A stretch of 42,617 nt of DNA from an uncultured Clostridia bacterium (GCA_946186665.1 CAMHOE010000020.1:1-42617); one strand, 5' to 3'. Positions 11,581 through 20,205 are shown, counted from the stretch's first letter. The notes: generated from the letters alone by a model not told the origin. A program made the numbers and translations.

Positions 11581-11609
11581 ATTTTATTACAAAAGCGGAG
11601 TTTTGTCAA
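11581..11609 (-). promoter_or_regulatory. Candidate rpoB promoter
   Basis: On the minus strand: TTGACA (11604-11609), 17-bp spacer, TAAAAT (11581-11586). A second TTGACA at 11541-11546 with a 17-bp spacer to TAAAAA (11518-11523) could be a tandem promoter. Start sites would be near 11574 and 11511. Confidence 0.7.
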
Positions 11610-11804
11610 GGGGATTGGCAAAAGCCGCTTGTTTTTTGGAGTTTTTTCTACGTTTTACACAAAATTTTTAAATGCCATAGAAAAAGAAACACACGGAAGC
11701 GTTGACATATTTTTCGACCTATGTATATCCGGTCCGACAGTTATTTCAATGACCCGTCGTGCAATATCTGACAAAATAATAATATTTTGCAGACAATTAC
11801 TTTC

Positions 11805-11967
11805 GGGAACCTCTAAAAACCTCCCTCACGGCGATTTTGCTATGTCTTTTTCCGTATACTTCGAAGGCACGCATTTTAATACATAAAGTATTAATGCGGC
11901 TTTCCGCCTCGTCTACGAAAAAATCCATGTACGCAAACTCGCTCGTGTTCCGGTTTTTAGAGAACCC
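11805..11967. mobile_element. MITE-like element with terminal inverted repeats and a 5-bp target duplication
   Basis: The left end reads GGGAACCTCTAAAAACC (11805-11821). The right end, on the opposite strand, reads GGGTTCTCTAAAAACC (11952-11967). The element is flanked on both sides by CTTTC (11800-11804 and 11968-11972), a perfect 5-bp direct repeat. The 163-bp interior has no reading frame but contains an internal hairpin around GCATTTTAATAC/GTATTAATGC (about 11873-11899). The structure fits a non-autonomous DNA transposon; the parent insertion sequence family is not known to me. The rest of 11610-12148 is A+T-rich with no supportable gene. Confidence 0.75.
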
Positions 11968-12148
11968 CTTTCAAAAGAAATACAAAACAGAAAACTCAGA
12001 CTTATTATATGCAGACAATATTTTATATAAATATATATTAAATTTAACAAATTGCTGTAGCAAAATAAATATGAAACCCTGTTTGCAATTGTGCAAAATA
12101 ACAAATTTTTTAAAATTTTGAAAATAGCTTTTAAAAATTTGTGCATTA

Positions 12149-12157
12149 TGTTATAAT
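12149..12157 (+). promoter_or_regulatory. Extended -10 promoter of glk
   Basis: TGTTATAAT (TG, one base, TATAAT) lies 38 bp before the glk start codon. The -35 region (TTTTAA at 12129-12134) is poor, so the extended -10 probably matters. The ribosome site GGGAGGA is at 12181-12187. Confidence 0.7.
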
Positions 12158-12195
12158 ACGAAATATAGAATACTTTTGTTGGGAGGATCACTATT

Positions 12196-13149
12196 ATGTA
12201 TTATCTTGGTATAGACCTTGGAGGTACAAATATTGTCGCCGGTGTTGTTGACGAGGACGGCAATATTATAGTAAAGGCAAGCTGTAAAACAAATGTTCCA
12301 CGCTCTCAGGAAGAGATCTGTGACGATATGGCAGCAGTCGCACTCAAGGCACTTGAAAGTGCAGGACTTACAAAAAATGACATTAACTTTGTAGGTATCG
12401 GTGCTCCGGGTGCTGTAAACGGAGCAACAGGCGTTATCGAATTTACAAACAACTTCAACTTCCATAACTGGGAGATAGTAAAGATGATGCAGGAGCGTCT
12501 CGACGTTGATATATACGTGGAGAACGATGCAAACGCAGCCGCATACGGCGAGTTCGTTGTCGGAGCTGCAAAGGACGCAAATGACGCAGTCGTAATAACT
12601 CTCGGCACAGGCGTTGGCGGCGGTATTATCATTGACGGAATGATATACAGCGGCTCGAACTATGCCGGCGCAGAGCTGGGACATATTGTTATCCAGCACG
12701 GCGGACGTCAGTGTACCTGCGGAAGAAAAGGCTGCTGGGAGGCTTATTCCTCAGCAACAGGTCTTATAAATATGACAAGAGAAGCTACCATCAATCCGTA
12801 CAACAACAATTCCATACTGTACAAGATGATAGGCGGCGACACTTCAAAGATCACAGGCAAGACCGCATTTGACGCTATGCAGGCAGGCTGTGAAGTAGGT
12901 AAGGCTATAATCGACGAATACATAGAATATCTTGGCTGCGGTATAGTTAACATCATCAACATATTCCAGCCTGAGGTGCTTTGTATCGGCGGCGGCGTAA
13001 GCAGACAGGGCGATATCATCCTTGAGCCTATCAAGAAGATAGTTGAAGCAGAACGCTATACAAAGCACAACCAGCATCAGACAGAGATCTGTCTCTGCCA
13101 GCTGGGCAACGACGCCGGAATAATCGGCGCAGCTTTCCTTGGCAAGTGA
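12196..13149 (+). CDS. glk: ROK-family glucokinase
   Basis: 317 residues. It phosphorylates glucose with ATP in the cytoplasm (EC 2.7.1.2). The N-terminal phosphate-binding motif is DLGGTN (7-12). The catalytic aspartate is Asp111 in ENDANAAA, and glycine-rich TLGTGVGGG spans 135-143. The ROK zinc site is formed by His163 and the cysteines of CTCGRKGC (173-180). Length and motifs are typical of GlcK of Firmicutes, so a glucose substrate is likely, although other ROK sugar kinases look similar. It stands alone, divergent from rpoB, with its own promoter and a strong terminator at 13273. Confidence 0.92.
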   Translation: MYYLGIDLGGTNIVAGVVDEDGNIIVKASCKTNVPRSQEEICDDMAAVALKALESAGLTKNDINFVGIGAPGAVNGATGVIEFTNNFNFHNWEIVKMMQERLDVDIYVENDANAAAYGEFVVGAAKDANDAVVITLGTGVGGGIIIDGMIYSGSNYAGAELGHIVIQHGGRQCTCGRKGCWEAYSSATGLINMTREATINPYNNNSILYKMIGGDTSKITGKTAFDAMQAGCEVGKAIIDEYIEYLGCGIVNIINIFQPEVLCIGGGVSRQGDIILEPIKKIVEAERYTKHNQHQTEICLCQLGNDAGIIGAAFLGK

Positions 13150-13153
13150 TTTT

Positions 13154-13184
13154 AGTGCTTAGTGATTAGTGGTTAGTGAGAAGT
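13154..13184 (+). repeat. 7-bp tandem repeat, unit AGTGNTT
   Basis: AGTGCTT, AGTGATT, AGTGGTT, AGTGAGA, AGT in direct succession, 4 bp after the glk stop codon. One of about ten heptamer tracts in the window. Confidence 0.8.
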
Positions 13185-13272
13185 AATGAACAAGCTTCAC
13201 ACTTATTCAGTTTCGGCGCTGACCGGTATCATTTATATTTGATTACAAGTTTTTATGCATACCTTTCTAAAC

Positions 13273-13313
13273 GCAAAGCTCCCTGACACATTGTCGGGGA
13301 GCTTTACGTTTTG
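13273..13313 (+). terminator. glk terminator
   Basis: A stem of about 14-16 bp pairs GCAAAGCTCCCTGACA (13273-13288) with TGTCGGGGAGCTTTACG (13292-13308), with a 3-nt loop, followed by TTTT. Confidence 0.9.
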
Positions 13314-13320
13314 GAAAAAT

Positions 13321-13400
13321 GTGGAATGTGGAAAGTGGAATGGAGTGCGAAAAAATATACTGCGGTTTCAGGAAAGGGGCATGGGGAATAACCCTTTTTT
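13321..13400. repeat. Heptamer tract plus inverted copy of the GGGGAATAACCC repeat
   Basis: GTGGAAT, GTGGAAA, GTGGAAT occupy 13321-13341. Then 13371-13400 carries, in opposite orientation and with one mismatch, the sequence found at 3901-3931 (AGGAAAGGGG then ATGGGGAATAACCCTTTTT). The second part reaches the 3' end of rlmH. Confidence 0.7.
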
Positions 13401-13878
13401 ATTTATGATATTTTCTTCCTGTCATTATCATAAAAGCCCTGTATATCTGTTCACAGAGCATTACCCTTGCAAGTTGGTGCGGAAAAGTCATCTCCGACAT
13501 CGAGAGCCTGAATCCGGCAGAATTTTTTACCTCACGGGATAACCCCCATGAACCGCCGATTATAAATGCAAAGCTGCTGCATCCATTCACCGAAAGCTGA
13601 TGAAGCTCCTTTGCAAGCCCCTCAGAGCTTTTCTGCCGCGCTTCAATGCACATGGGGATGATACATGAATTTTTGGGTATCCTTGAAAGTATCCTCTGCC
13701 CTTCCTTTTCTATGGCATTCTCTATCTGCGCCTGAGATGGCGACTCCGGCAGTCTCTCCTCGTCCACCTCAATAATACTGAAGCTGCAAAAGGCACTGAG
13801 CCGCTTTGCATATTCCTTGCAGGCTTCTGTCCAGTACTTTTCCTTCAGCTTGCCCACACAAACAATACTAACATTCAT
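13399..13878 (-). CDS. rlmH: 23S rRNA (pseudouridine1915-N3)-methyltransferase RlmH
   Basis: 159 residues, the normal length for this SPOUT methyltransferase, which methylates pseudouridine 1915 in helix 69 of 23S rRNA. The SAM-binding knot is visible as IIGGSWGLS (106-114), followed by MTFPHQLARVMLCEQIYRAF (130-149) and the terminal GRKYHK, all signature segments. It starts at ATG with MNVSIVCVGKLKEKY. It lies 19 bp downstream of the WalJ-like gene, in a murA/walJ/rlmH cluster on the minus strand. Confidence 0.96.
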   Translation of the reverse strand: MNVSIVCVGKLKEKYWTEACKEYAKRLSAFCSFSIIEVDEERLPESPSQAQIENAIEKEGQRILSRIPKNSCIIPMCIEARQKSSEGLAKELHQLSVNGCSSFAFIIGGSWGLSREVKNSAGFRLSMSEMTFPHQLARVMLCEQIYRAFMIMTGRKYHK

Positions 13879-13897
13879 AACCTTTCTCCGTATACGG

Positions 13898-14689
13898 TCA
13901 ATACAAAATCTTGCTGCCTGCTGTCACCTCAGGCACGACCGAAAGCATAAAATCAATATCCTGCTTCATACCGTTCTGTTCAAGCTCACACAATGCCGCC
14001 TGCATGGCAAGCTCCGGAAAATTATTCTCCCTGCTGAGATGCGCAAGAAGCAGGCGGGTCGTACCTGTCTTTACAAGCTCTGTTGCAGTCTCTGCGCAAA
14101 CTTCATTGGACAAATGTCCGGTATCCGACAGGATACGCTGTTTCAATACATAAGGATAACCGCCGCAGCGAAGCATACCCACATCATGATTGGACTCTAA
14201 CACAACCGTATCGCAGCCCGTAAGAGCCTTTCTGATATCCTCAGTAACAATACCCGTATCCGTAGCAAAAGCGGTTTTTCTGCCGTCCTGAGTTTCCACC
14301 GTATAGCCAAAGCCCTCAGCGCAGTCGTGGGATATCCTGAAAGGCGTTATGTACATATCCCCCACCTCTGTACCGTCAAGAGTTATAGGAGATACCTCAA
14401 ACTTACCGTTAAGATATCCTTTGTTTTCAAGCTCCTGTATCGTACCCAAAGAAGCATAGACTCTGAGCTTATAGCGTGACGCAAACACACGCAGTCCGCT
14501 GATATGGTCGGAGTGCTCGTGTGTAATAAAAACAGCCTGTATCCTACTGACATCTATATCATTAGCTGCGAGGGCATTTTCTATCTGCTTTGCGCTGCGT
14601 CCGCAGTCAACAAGTATACCGTTTCCGGCAGACTCCAGATAATAGCTGTTACCGCTGCTTCCGCTGAACAGCGGACATAATTTAGCCAT
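13898..14689 (-). CDS. MBL-fold metallohydrolase, YycJ/WalJ type
   Basis: 263 residues from the ATG at 14689; the frame also opens at a TTG (14701) with poorer support. It starts MAKLCPLFSGSSGNSYYLE, typical of YycJ/WalJ. The metal site is HEHSDH (57-62), with a later His in SHDCAEGFGY, Asp in AFATDTG and His in ESNHD. GHLSNE is another family motif. Relatives are thought to be nucleases linked to WalRK cell-wall signalling and DNA repair; the exact activity here is inferred only from the family. No WalRK genes are nearby. Confidence 0.85.
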   Translation of the reverse strand: MAKLCPLFSGSSGNSYYLESAGNGILVDCGRSAKQIENALAANDIDVSRIQAVFITHEHSDHISGLRVFASRYKLRVYASLGTIQELENKGYLNGKFEVSPITLDGTEVGDMYITPFRISHDCAEGFGYTVETQDGRKTAFATDTGIVTEDIRKALTGCDTVVLESNHDVGMLRCGGYPYVLKQRILSDTGHLSNEVCAETATELVKTGTTRLLLAHLSRENNFPELAMQAALCELEQNGMKQDIDFMLSVVPEVTAGSKILY

Positions 14690-14722
14690 ACATAACACCA
14701 ACCCACTGAGATTTAATGAATA

Positions 14723-14793
14723 CTGAAAACTTAAAACTTAAAAATGAATAATTGTGGTACGTTTTCGTACCACAAGGGCACTTCCTACGGGCG
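14723..14793. repeat. Heptamer tract, short palindrome and 20-bp dispersed repeat
   Basis: CTGAAAA, CTTAAAA, CTTAAAA (14723-14743) is followed by the perfect hairpin GTGGTACG-tttt-CGTACCAC (14754-14773), which leads into AAGGGCACTTCCTACGGGCG (14774-14793). The 20-mer recurs at 25827 and 40195. No convincing promoter for the WalJ-like gene was found in 14690-14892. Confidence 0.7.
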
Positions 14794-14892
14794 CATGCGA
14801 AAACAAATTATAGTAAGTGCGTTAAAAACTGCGGTTCATTCCCCTGAAAGAGAAACTTTGAGCTATTAATTACACATTGTGAATTTATCTTC

Positions 14893-14925
14893 CGCAAAAA
14901 AAGAAGCCCGAACTGAAGTCGGGCT
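14893..14925 (-). terminator. murA terminator
   Basis: Stem AGCCCGA/TCGGGCT with a 7-nt loop (14905-14925), followed on the minus strand by TCTTTTTTT, 10 nt past the murA stop. Confidence 0.9.
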
Positions 14926-14935
14926 GGTTTTTAAA

Positions 14936-16216
14936 TCATGCTGTCTGGATGATAGGGTCGTCGTTGTATACGATCCTGATATCTGCACCCAGAGATGCGA
15001 ATTTTTCTACTACATCCTCATAGCCGCGCTCAATGTGTTCAATGTCCTCGATGTAGCTTGTGCCTTTGGCTGCAAGAGCCGCAACTATCATTGCTGCGCC
15101 TGCACGAAGGTCAGTTGCCTTTACAGGTGCGCCGTTAAGCTCCTTTACACCCTCAATGACTGCCACCTTGCCGTCTACGGATATAGCTGCGCCCATGCGC
15201 TTTAACTCCTCAATGTAACGGAAGCGGTTGTCCCATACGGCTTCGGTGACAATACTTGTACCCTGTGCTATAGAAAGCAGCGCTGCTATCTGGGGCTGCA
15301 TATCTGTGGGGAAGCCCGGATGCGGCATGGTCTTGACATTGCAGCGTTTCAGCTCGCCTGTCCTTCTTACACGTACAGAGTCCTCGTATTCGTCTATCTG
15401 CACACCCATCTCCCTTAGCTTTGCAGTGATGGATTCAAGATGCTTTGTGATAACATTCTGAAGAAGTACATCTCCGCCTGTCGCAGCTGCGGCCGCCATA
15501 TATGTACCTGCTTCTATCTGGTCGGGAATAATGGAATAGGTCGTACCGTTCAAGTGCTTTACACCGTTTATTTTTATAACGTCTGTGCCGGCACCCCTTA
15601 CATCAGCTCCCATAGAATTAAGGAAGTTTGCAAGGTCTACGATATGCGGTTCTTTTGCGGCATTTTCGATTATTGTTCTGCCCTCTGCCTTTACAGCAGC
15701 AAGCATGATATTTACAGTTGCGCCGACTGAAACAACGTCAAGATATACGTGTCCGCCTGTCAAGTGTTCCGCCTTTACATTAATCATACCGCCAACAACA
15801 TTATGCTCTGCGCCAAGAACTGCAAAGCCTTTAAGATGCTGGTCGATAGGTCTTACACCAAAGTCACAGCCACCCGGAAGAGCGACCTCCGCTCTGGAAA
15901 ATTTACCGAGAAGCGCACCAAGAAGATAGCTTGACGCACGCATACGGCGGACGATATCATAATCCGCTACAGGCTTTCTGATATAAGTAGGGTCTATTTC
16001 AAGAGTAGTCTTGTTGATACGGTTTACTCTCGCACCCATTTCGTGAAGAATATTTGCAATAAGATTGACATCCATAATATTGGGGATATTTTCTATACGA
16101 CATACGCCGTCAGAAAGAATAACGGCAGGGATTATAGCAACAGCTGCATTTTTTGCGCCGCTTATGCGTACTGTTCCGTGAAGCTTGTTACCGCCGTTTA
16201 TTACGATCCTTTTCAA
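14936..16216 (-). CDS. murA: UDP-N-acetylglucosamine 1-carboxyvinyltransferase
   Basis: 426 residues from a TTG start at 16216, giving MKRIVINGGNKLHG. The frame is open to 16426, but the TTG has a clear AGGAG site (16226-16230) 9 nt away and gives the family length; upstream residues do not resemble MurA. It catalyses enolpyruvyl transfer from PEP to UDP-GlcNAc, the first committed step of peptidoglycan synthesis. Lys22 in GAKNAA and the catalytic Cys117 in LPGGCDFGVRP are present; the latter is the residue fosfomycin alkylates, so drug sensitivity at the target is expected. It has its own promoter (16415-16443) and terminator. Confidence 0.96.
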   Translation of the reverse strand: MKRIVINGGNKLHGTVRISGAKNAAVAIIPAVILSDGVCRIENIPNIMDVNLIANILHEMGARVNRINKTTLEIDPTYIRKPVADYDIVRRMRASSYLLGALLGKFSRAEVALPGGCDFGVRPIDQHLKGFAVLGAEHNVVGGMINVKAEHLTGGHVYLDVVSVGATVNIMLAAVKAEGRTIIENAAKEPHIVDLANFLNSMGADVRGAGTDVIKINGVKHLNGTTYSIIPDQIEAGTYMAAAAATGGDVLLQNVITKHLESITAKLREMGVQIDEYEDSVRVRRTGELKRCNVKTMPHPGFPTDMQPQIAALLSIAQGTSIVTEAVWDNRFRYIEELKRMGAAISVDGKVAVIEGVKELNGAPVKATDLRAGAAMIVAALAAKGTSYIEDIEHIERGYEDVVEKFASLGADIRIVYNDDPIIQTA

Positions 16217-16414
16217 AGTACAACACTCCTCATAGCAATTGTATATGAGCACAGGCAAGGTCATTACCTTCCTGTCGGAATTATCCTGTTCAGAACACCG
16301 CACTGCATAAGCGGTATCCGAGCATTCAGCCCCCGAAGGAGCCAATATATTTACACGTTTCAAACAGGAAGAACCGCCAATATCTTCCGATAAAAATGGT
16401 TCTTCCCTTGTGTA

Positions 16415-16443
16415 ATGATAATACAAAGAAAACGGATTGTCAA
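16415..16443 (-). promoter_or_regulatory. murA promoter
   Basis: On the minus strand: TTGACA (16438-16443), 17-bp spacer, TATCAT (16415-16420). The predicted leader is about 190 nt. No leader structure was recognised in 16217-16414. Confidence 0.8.
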
Positions 16444-16527
16444 TAACAAAAACTGCTTTTTTCTATTATTGGTAATGAATATTATGATTTTGTCCAATAA
16501 ATAAAAACCATCAGCCGACAAAAACGA

Positions 16528-17943
16528 TCATTTTGCCGTATAAAATTCGTACAAAGCACGGTAAGTCTCGTATACATCTATCTTTGAGACTATCTCAAAT
16601 GGTGCATGCATACAAAGCACCGGTACTCCCAGATCCACTACATCGGCGTTGAGATTTGCAACGAACTTTGCTATAGTTCCGCCGCCGCCGCCGTCGACCT
16701 TTCCAAGCTCGCCTGTCTGCCAGAGCACACCGGCATCATCAAGCACCTTCCTGATCTTTGCCATATACTCGGCGCTTGCATCAGACGTGCTGTACTTGCC
16801 GCCGCTGCCGGTATACTTTGTGATAACTGCACCGTTATTTATATAGCATGAATTGTTTGCTTCATATGCGGAAGCATAAGTCGGGTCAAAGGCTGCGTTC
16901 ACATCCGCTGAAAGACAGGTGCTTTGTGCCATTACATGGCGCAGCTCCATACCGTCTGCCTGCGCAAGATCCTCTATAAAATCCGCCATATATGTTGACT
17001 TCATGCCTGTGTTGCCGTCGCTGCCAATTTCTTCACGGTCGGTAAGAACTGTTATTATGGTCTGCTCCGGAAGCTCTGTATCAAATGCAGCCATAAGCGC
17101 CGGATATGCGCATACCTTATCGTCGTGTCCGTAGCCGCCGATCATGCTCCTGTCAAAGCCGATATCCCTTGCCTTGTCCGCCGGCACCATAGTAAGCTCC
17201 GCAGAAAGAAAATCCTCTTCTACTATACCGTACTTGTCAAAGAGAAGCTTCATTACATTCAGCTTGACTGCTTCACTTTCTTCATCATTATTAAAGGGTC
17301 TGCTGCCGATAAGAACGTTAAGAAGCTCACCGGTAAATGCCTTTGTCATGACCTTTGACATCTGCTCTACAGCAAGGTGCGGAAGCAAATCTGTAACAAC
17401 AAAGCAGGGGTCGTTCTCATCGTCTCCGATATATACATCTATAACACTGCCGTCTTTAAGAGCAACAACGCCGTGCAGCGCAAGAGGAACTGTAGGCCAC
17501 TGATACTTTTTTATGCCGCCGTAATAATGGGTCTTGAAAAACGCAAGGTCATTGCTTTCATAAAGCGGATTGGGCTTGAGGTCAAGTCGAGGCGAGTCGA
17601 TGTGCGCAATACCAAGACGCACACCGTTTTTCGTTCCGTTCTTTCCCATAACGCAGAGCATGATTGCCCTTCCTCTGTTATTCACATATACCCTGTCTCC
17701 GGGTTTATATGACTTTGTTCTGTCATAAGGTGTAAAGCCTGCTTTTTCTGCTGCGGCTATGGTATATTTTACAGCTTCTCTTTCGGTTTTTGCACCGTTC
17801 AGAAACACCTTGTAGCCCTCGCAGAACTCATCCGCCTTTGCTGTTTCCTCAGCAGAAAGCTTTTTAGCACCGTTCTCTTTTTTGGCAAACAGTTTTTTCT
17901 TAAGCTCTGATGATACTGACTTTTTTTTGTTTTCGCTTTCCAT
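16528..17943 (-). CDS. M18 family aminopeptidase (aspartyl aminopeptidase-like)
   Basis: 471 residues. This is a di-zinc exopeptidase of family M18. Visible metal-site motifs are GIAHIDSPRLDLKP (His114, Asp116), the acidic pair in TDREEIGSDGNTGM, and the C-terminal MHAPFEIVSKIDVYET with its histidine. The glycine-rich KVDGGGGGTIAKF is typical of the bacterial M18 group. It removes N-terminal, probably acidic, residues from peptides in the cytoplasm; specificity is not readable from sequence. The first 35 residues are Lys-rich and low complexity. It is the last gene of a probable operon with the transglycosylase, coaE and the Sua5 gene (gap 36 bp upstream). Confidence 0.92.
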   Translation of the reverse strand: MESENKKKSVSSELKKKLFAKKENGAKKLSAEETAKADEFCEGYKVFLNGAKTEREAVKYTIAAAEKAGFTPYDRTKSYKPGDRVYVNNRGRAIMLCVMGKNGTKNGVRLGIAHIDSPRLDLKPNPLYESNDLAFFKTHYYGGIKKYQWPTVPLALHGVVALKDGSVIDVYIGDDENDPCFVVTDLLPHLAVEQMSKVMTKAFTGELLNVLIGSRPFNNDEESEAVKLNVMKLLFDKYGIVEEDFLSAELTMVPADKARDIGFDRSMIGGYGHDDKVCAYPALMAAFDTELPEQTIITVLTDREEIGSDGNTGMKSTYMADFIEDLAQADGMELRHVMAQSTCLSADVNAAFDPTYASAYEANNSCYINNGAVITKYTGSGGKYSTSDASAEYMAKIRKVLDDAGVLWQTGELGKVDGGGGGTIAKFVANLNADVVDLGVPVLCMHAPFEIVSKIDVYETYRALYEFYTAK

Positions 17944-17979
17944 TTTGCATCTTCCTCTCTTTGTTCTGTCATTGTTATC

Positions 17980-18591
17980 TCAGCTGAAATACAGCCGCTT
18001 GTATATAGACTTATTCTGCTCTACCAGCTTACGGTAATTATCTGTTTCAGGGAAGGGCACGACCTTCAGATTTATTCCGTCATCGGAATATTTTTCATCT
18101 TCAAGCCACTTATCCACATTTCCCAGACCGCCGTTGTATGCGCAAATGGCAGTCTCTTCGGACTCGTATTTATCAAGAAGTATGGACAGAGTTTCCACTC
18201 CGTAATCAATATTCAGCTCAGGGTCATAAAGGTCCTCGAAGGTGTAGTCATTTTCCTCTTTATAATATGCCTGCATCCATTCAAAGGTTTCAGGCATGAG
18301 CTGCATAAGACCTATCGCGCCGGCGCCGGACTTTGCTTCGGGGTCAAAATCACTTTCCGTTTTTATCACACCATATATAAGTGCTATGTCCACACCGTAT
18401 TTTTCGGATGCGGCGCTTATTTCCTTTTCATACTTCAGCGGATATGTATCTTCCGTAATACTTGTATCGGCAAGCCTGAGAATGAAAGCCGCCCCTGTAA
18501 CAAGTATCAATACCGCCGCTATACTTACCGCTATCCTTACTGCCTTTTTTTTGAATACGGCTTTCTTTTTTTTGGAACTTTTCTTTTTCAT
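17980..18591 (-). CDS. Membrane-anchored lytic transglycosylase (SLT domain)
   Basis: 203 residues. A Lys-rich N-terminus precedes one membrane segment (about 19-40). The SLT domain follows, with catalytic Glu79 in IKTESDFDP, GLMQLMP (94-100) and AYNGG (151-155), the classic Slt/MltE motifs. It cleaves the MurNAc-GlcNAc bond of peptidoglycan with anhydro-sugar formation outside the membrane. Its start ATG overlaps the coaE stop by one base (TAATG), and a GAGAGG ribosome site lies inside coaE, which indicates translational coupling. Confidence 0.93.
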   Translation of the reverse strand: MKKKSSKKKKAVFKKKAVRIAVSIAAVLILVTGAAFILRLADTSITEDTYPLKYEKEISAASEKYGVDIALIYGVIKTESDFDPEAKSGAGAIGLMQLMPETFEWMQAYYKEENDYTFEDLYDPELNIDYGVETLSILLDKYESEETAICAYNGGLGNVDKWLEDEKYSDDGINLKVVPFPETDNYRKLVEQNKSIYKRLYFS

Positions 18592-19202
18592 TACACACCT
18601 CTCAATGCTGACAGCTCCCTGATAAGACCGGCAATAACAGACCGGACTTCTTCAAGGGGCAGAGAACCGTCAATTATAAAGTCAGACTTCCGGGTGTAGT
18701 ATTCCTGAGAATGCTGGGCGTTGATGCGAAGCTGCGCTTCGGAAATACTGAGAGAGTCACGCCGGATTATCCTTTCCAGCCTTATGGACTGCGGAGCGAT
18801 AACTGCTATCACCTTATCACATACAGAATCGCAGCCGCTTTCAAAAAGCTGCGGAGCGTCTATTACTATGACAGAGTCATTGCTTTTTTTATACATTTCA
18901 ATATATTCTTCTATTCGCGCTTTTATCCACGGATGAGTAATTTTATTAAGAATTTCCGTGTTTTCCTCAGACGAAAATGCTCGCTGCGCAAGAAGTCTGC
19001 GTCTGCACGAACCGTCCTTATCTATTATATCACTCCCAAAAATAAGTGCAAGTCTTTTCAGCACATCCGAACCCACAGCTAAAGCTTCTCTTGCCACAAG
19101 GTCTGCATTGATGATATTGCACCCCTGTTCACGCAAAAATCCGGATACAGTACTTTTCCCTGCACCCGTCTGTCCTGTAAGTCCAACAATAATATTATTC
19201 AA
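18591..19202 (-). CDS. coaE: Dephospho-CoA kinase
   Basis: 203 residues, the family length. It catalyses the last step of CoA synthesis, phosphorylating the 3'-hydroxyl of dephospho-CoA. The P-loop GQTGAGKST is at 10-18. The lid region and the DAPQLFESGCD segment are typical, as is the C-terminal RRDSLSISEAQLRINAQ. The start is TTG at 19202, overlapping the Sua5 stop by 8 bp, with AGGTGA as ribosome site inside the upstream gene. Confidence 0.95.
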   Translation of the reverse strand: MNNIIVGLTGQTGAGKSTVSGFLREQGCNIINADLVAREALAVGSDVLKRLALIFGSDIIDKDGSCRRRLLAQRAFSSEENTEILNKITHPWIKARIEEYIEMYKKSNDSVIVIDAPQLFESGCDSVCDKVIAVIAPQSIRLERIIRRDSLSISEAQLRINAQHSQEYYTRKSDFIIDGSLPLEEVRSVIAGLIRELSALRGV

Positions 19203-20205
19203 GCTCTATCACCTCAAAGCCTGCCGCACGTATCATCCTGTTGTAAAGCGCAAGTCCTATGCCGTTTTTTTCCGGACAATGCGCGTATAAGATACTATAG
19301 CCCTTTTTGTCGGCATGCCGCAGAGCAGCGAAAAGCTTATTTGCCTGCGCTTCCTGATCCGCTGCACTGCCCACCTTTATAACAGGCACCTCAAGAATGC
19401 TTTCCTCTTCGTCATAGCAAAGAGCCGCCGCTCCCTCTTCCTTATGCGAATTAACGTACTCTGCAAAGCTTTTCTCCGGACCCTTTATAAGCTTTACATC
19501 AGCCTTCGGGGAATAATGCTTATACTTCATTCCGGGACTTGCCGCCTGCTTGCCCTCTTCAAGGGGGTCAAGCACCGCGCTGTCAAGTATCACCTCGCCG
19601 ATAGCAGCCCTTAGCTGTTCGAGAGTCACTCCGCCGGGTCTTAACAGTCTCGGAACATCCCCTGCAAGTGTTATTACGGTCGACTCCACGCCTACCTTAC
19701 ATTCACCGCCGTCTATAACGGCTTCTATCCTGCCGCACATATCATCATATACGTGTGACGCACTCGTGGGGCTGGGACTTCCGGAAAGGTTCGCGGAGGG
19801 TGCCGCAAGAGGACAGGAAAGTCTTATAAGCTCCTGAGCCGTAGTGTCAGAAGGGTATCTCACCGCTACGGTATCAAGTCCTGCGCTGACCTCAACGGGT
19901 ATTATATCAGACTTGGGAAGAATTATCGTGAGCGGTCCGGGCCAGAATTTTTCTGCAAGTATACGGGCTTTTTCCGGCACCTCGCGCACAAGCATATCAA
20001 GCTGTGAAATATCAGCTATATGAACGATAAGAGGATTATCCATCGGTCTGCCCTTTGCTTTGAATATCTTCGCTACAGCTTCACCATTAAGTGCGTCCGC
20101 CGCCAGTCCGTAGACAGTCTCCGTTGGCATGGCAACAAGTCCGCCGCTTTTTATTATATCAGCCGCTTTTTGTATCTCGTCAGTTTTTAGTATCTGTGTT
20201 TTCAT
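19195..20205 (-). CDS. L-threonylcarbamoyladenylate synthase (Sua5/YwlC type)
   Basis: 336 residues: an N-terminal YrdC domain (about 1-205) and a C-terminal Sua5 domain. It makes threonylcarbamoyl-AMP from Thr, bicarbonate and ATP for the t6A37 modification of tRNAs. Motifs include GGLVAMPTETVYGLAADA (21-38) and KGRPMDNPLIVHI (51-63), then PSANLSGSPSPTSA. The linker region KYKHYSPKADV carries the usual H-Y-x-P pattern of Sua5. It is 32 bp downstream of the unknown membrane gene and overlaps coaE. Confidence 0.95.
   Translation of the reverse strand: MKTQILKTDEIQKAADIIKSGGLVAMPTETVYGLAADALNGEAVAKIFKAKGRPMDNPLIVHIADISQLDMLVREVPEKARILAEKFWPGPLTIILPKSDIIPVEVSAGLDTVAVRYPSDTTAQELIRLSCPLAAPSANLSGSPSPTSASHVYDDMCGRIEAVIDGGECKVGVESTVITLAGDVPRLLRPGGVTLEQLRAAIGEVILDSAVLDPLEEGKQAASPGMKYKHYSPKADVKLIKGPEKSFAEYVNSHKEEGAAALCYDEEESILEVPVIKVGSAADQEAQANKLFAALRHADKKGYSILYAHCPEKNGIGLALYNRMIRAAGFEVIELE

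Noticed and set aside
11449..11886. 145-codon plus-strand frame between rpoB and glk
   Set aside because: It crosses the rpoB promoter and leader and enters the MITE, has no ribosome site and no recognisable protein features.
14702..14892. Promoter for the WalJ-like gene
   Set aside because: A+T-rich boxes exist but none has both -35 and -10 with acceptable spacing, so none is listed.
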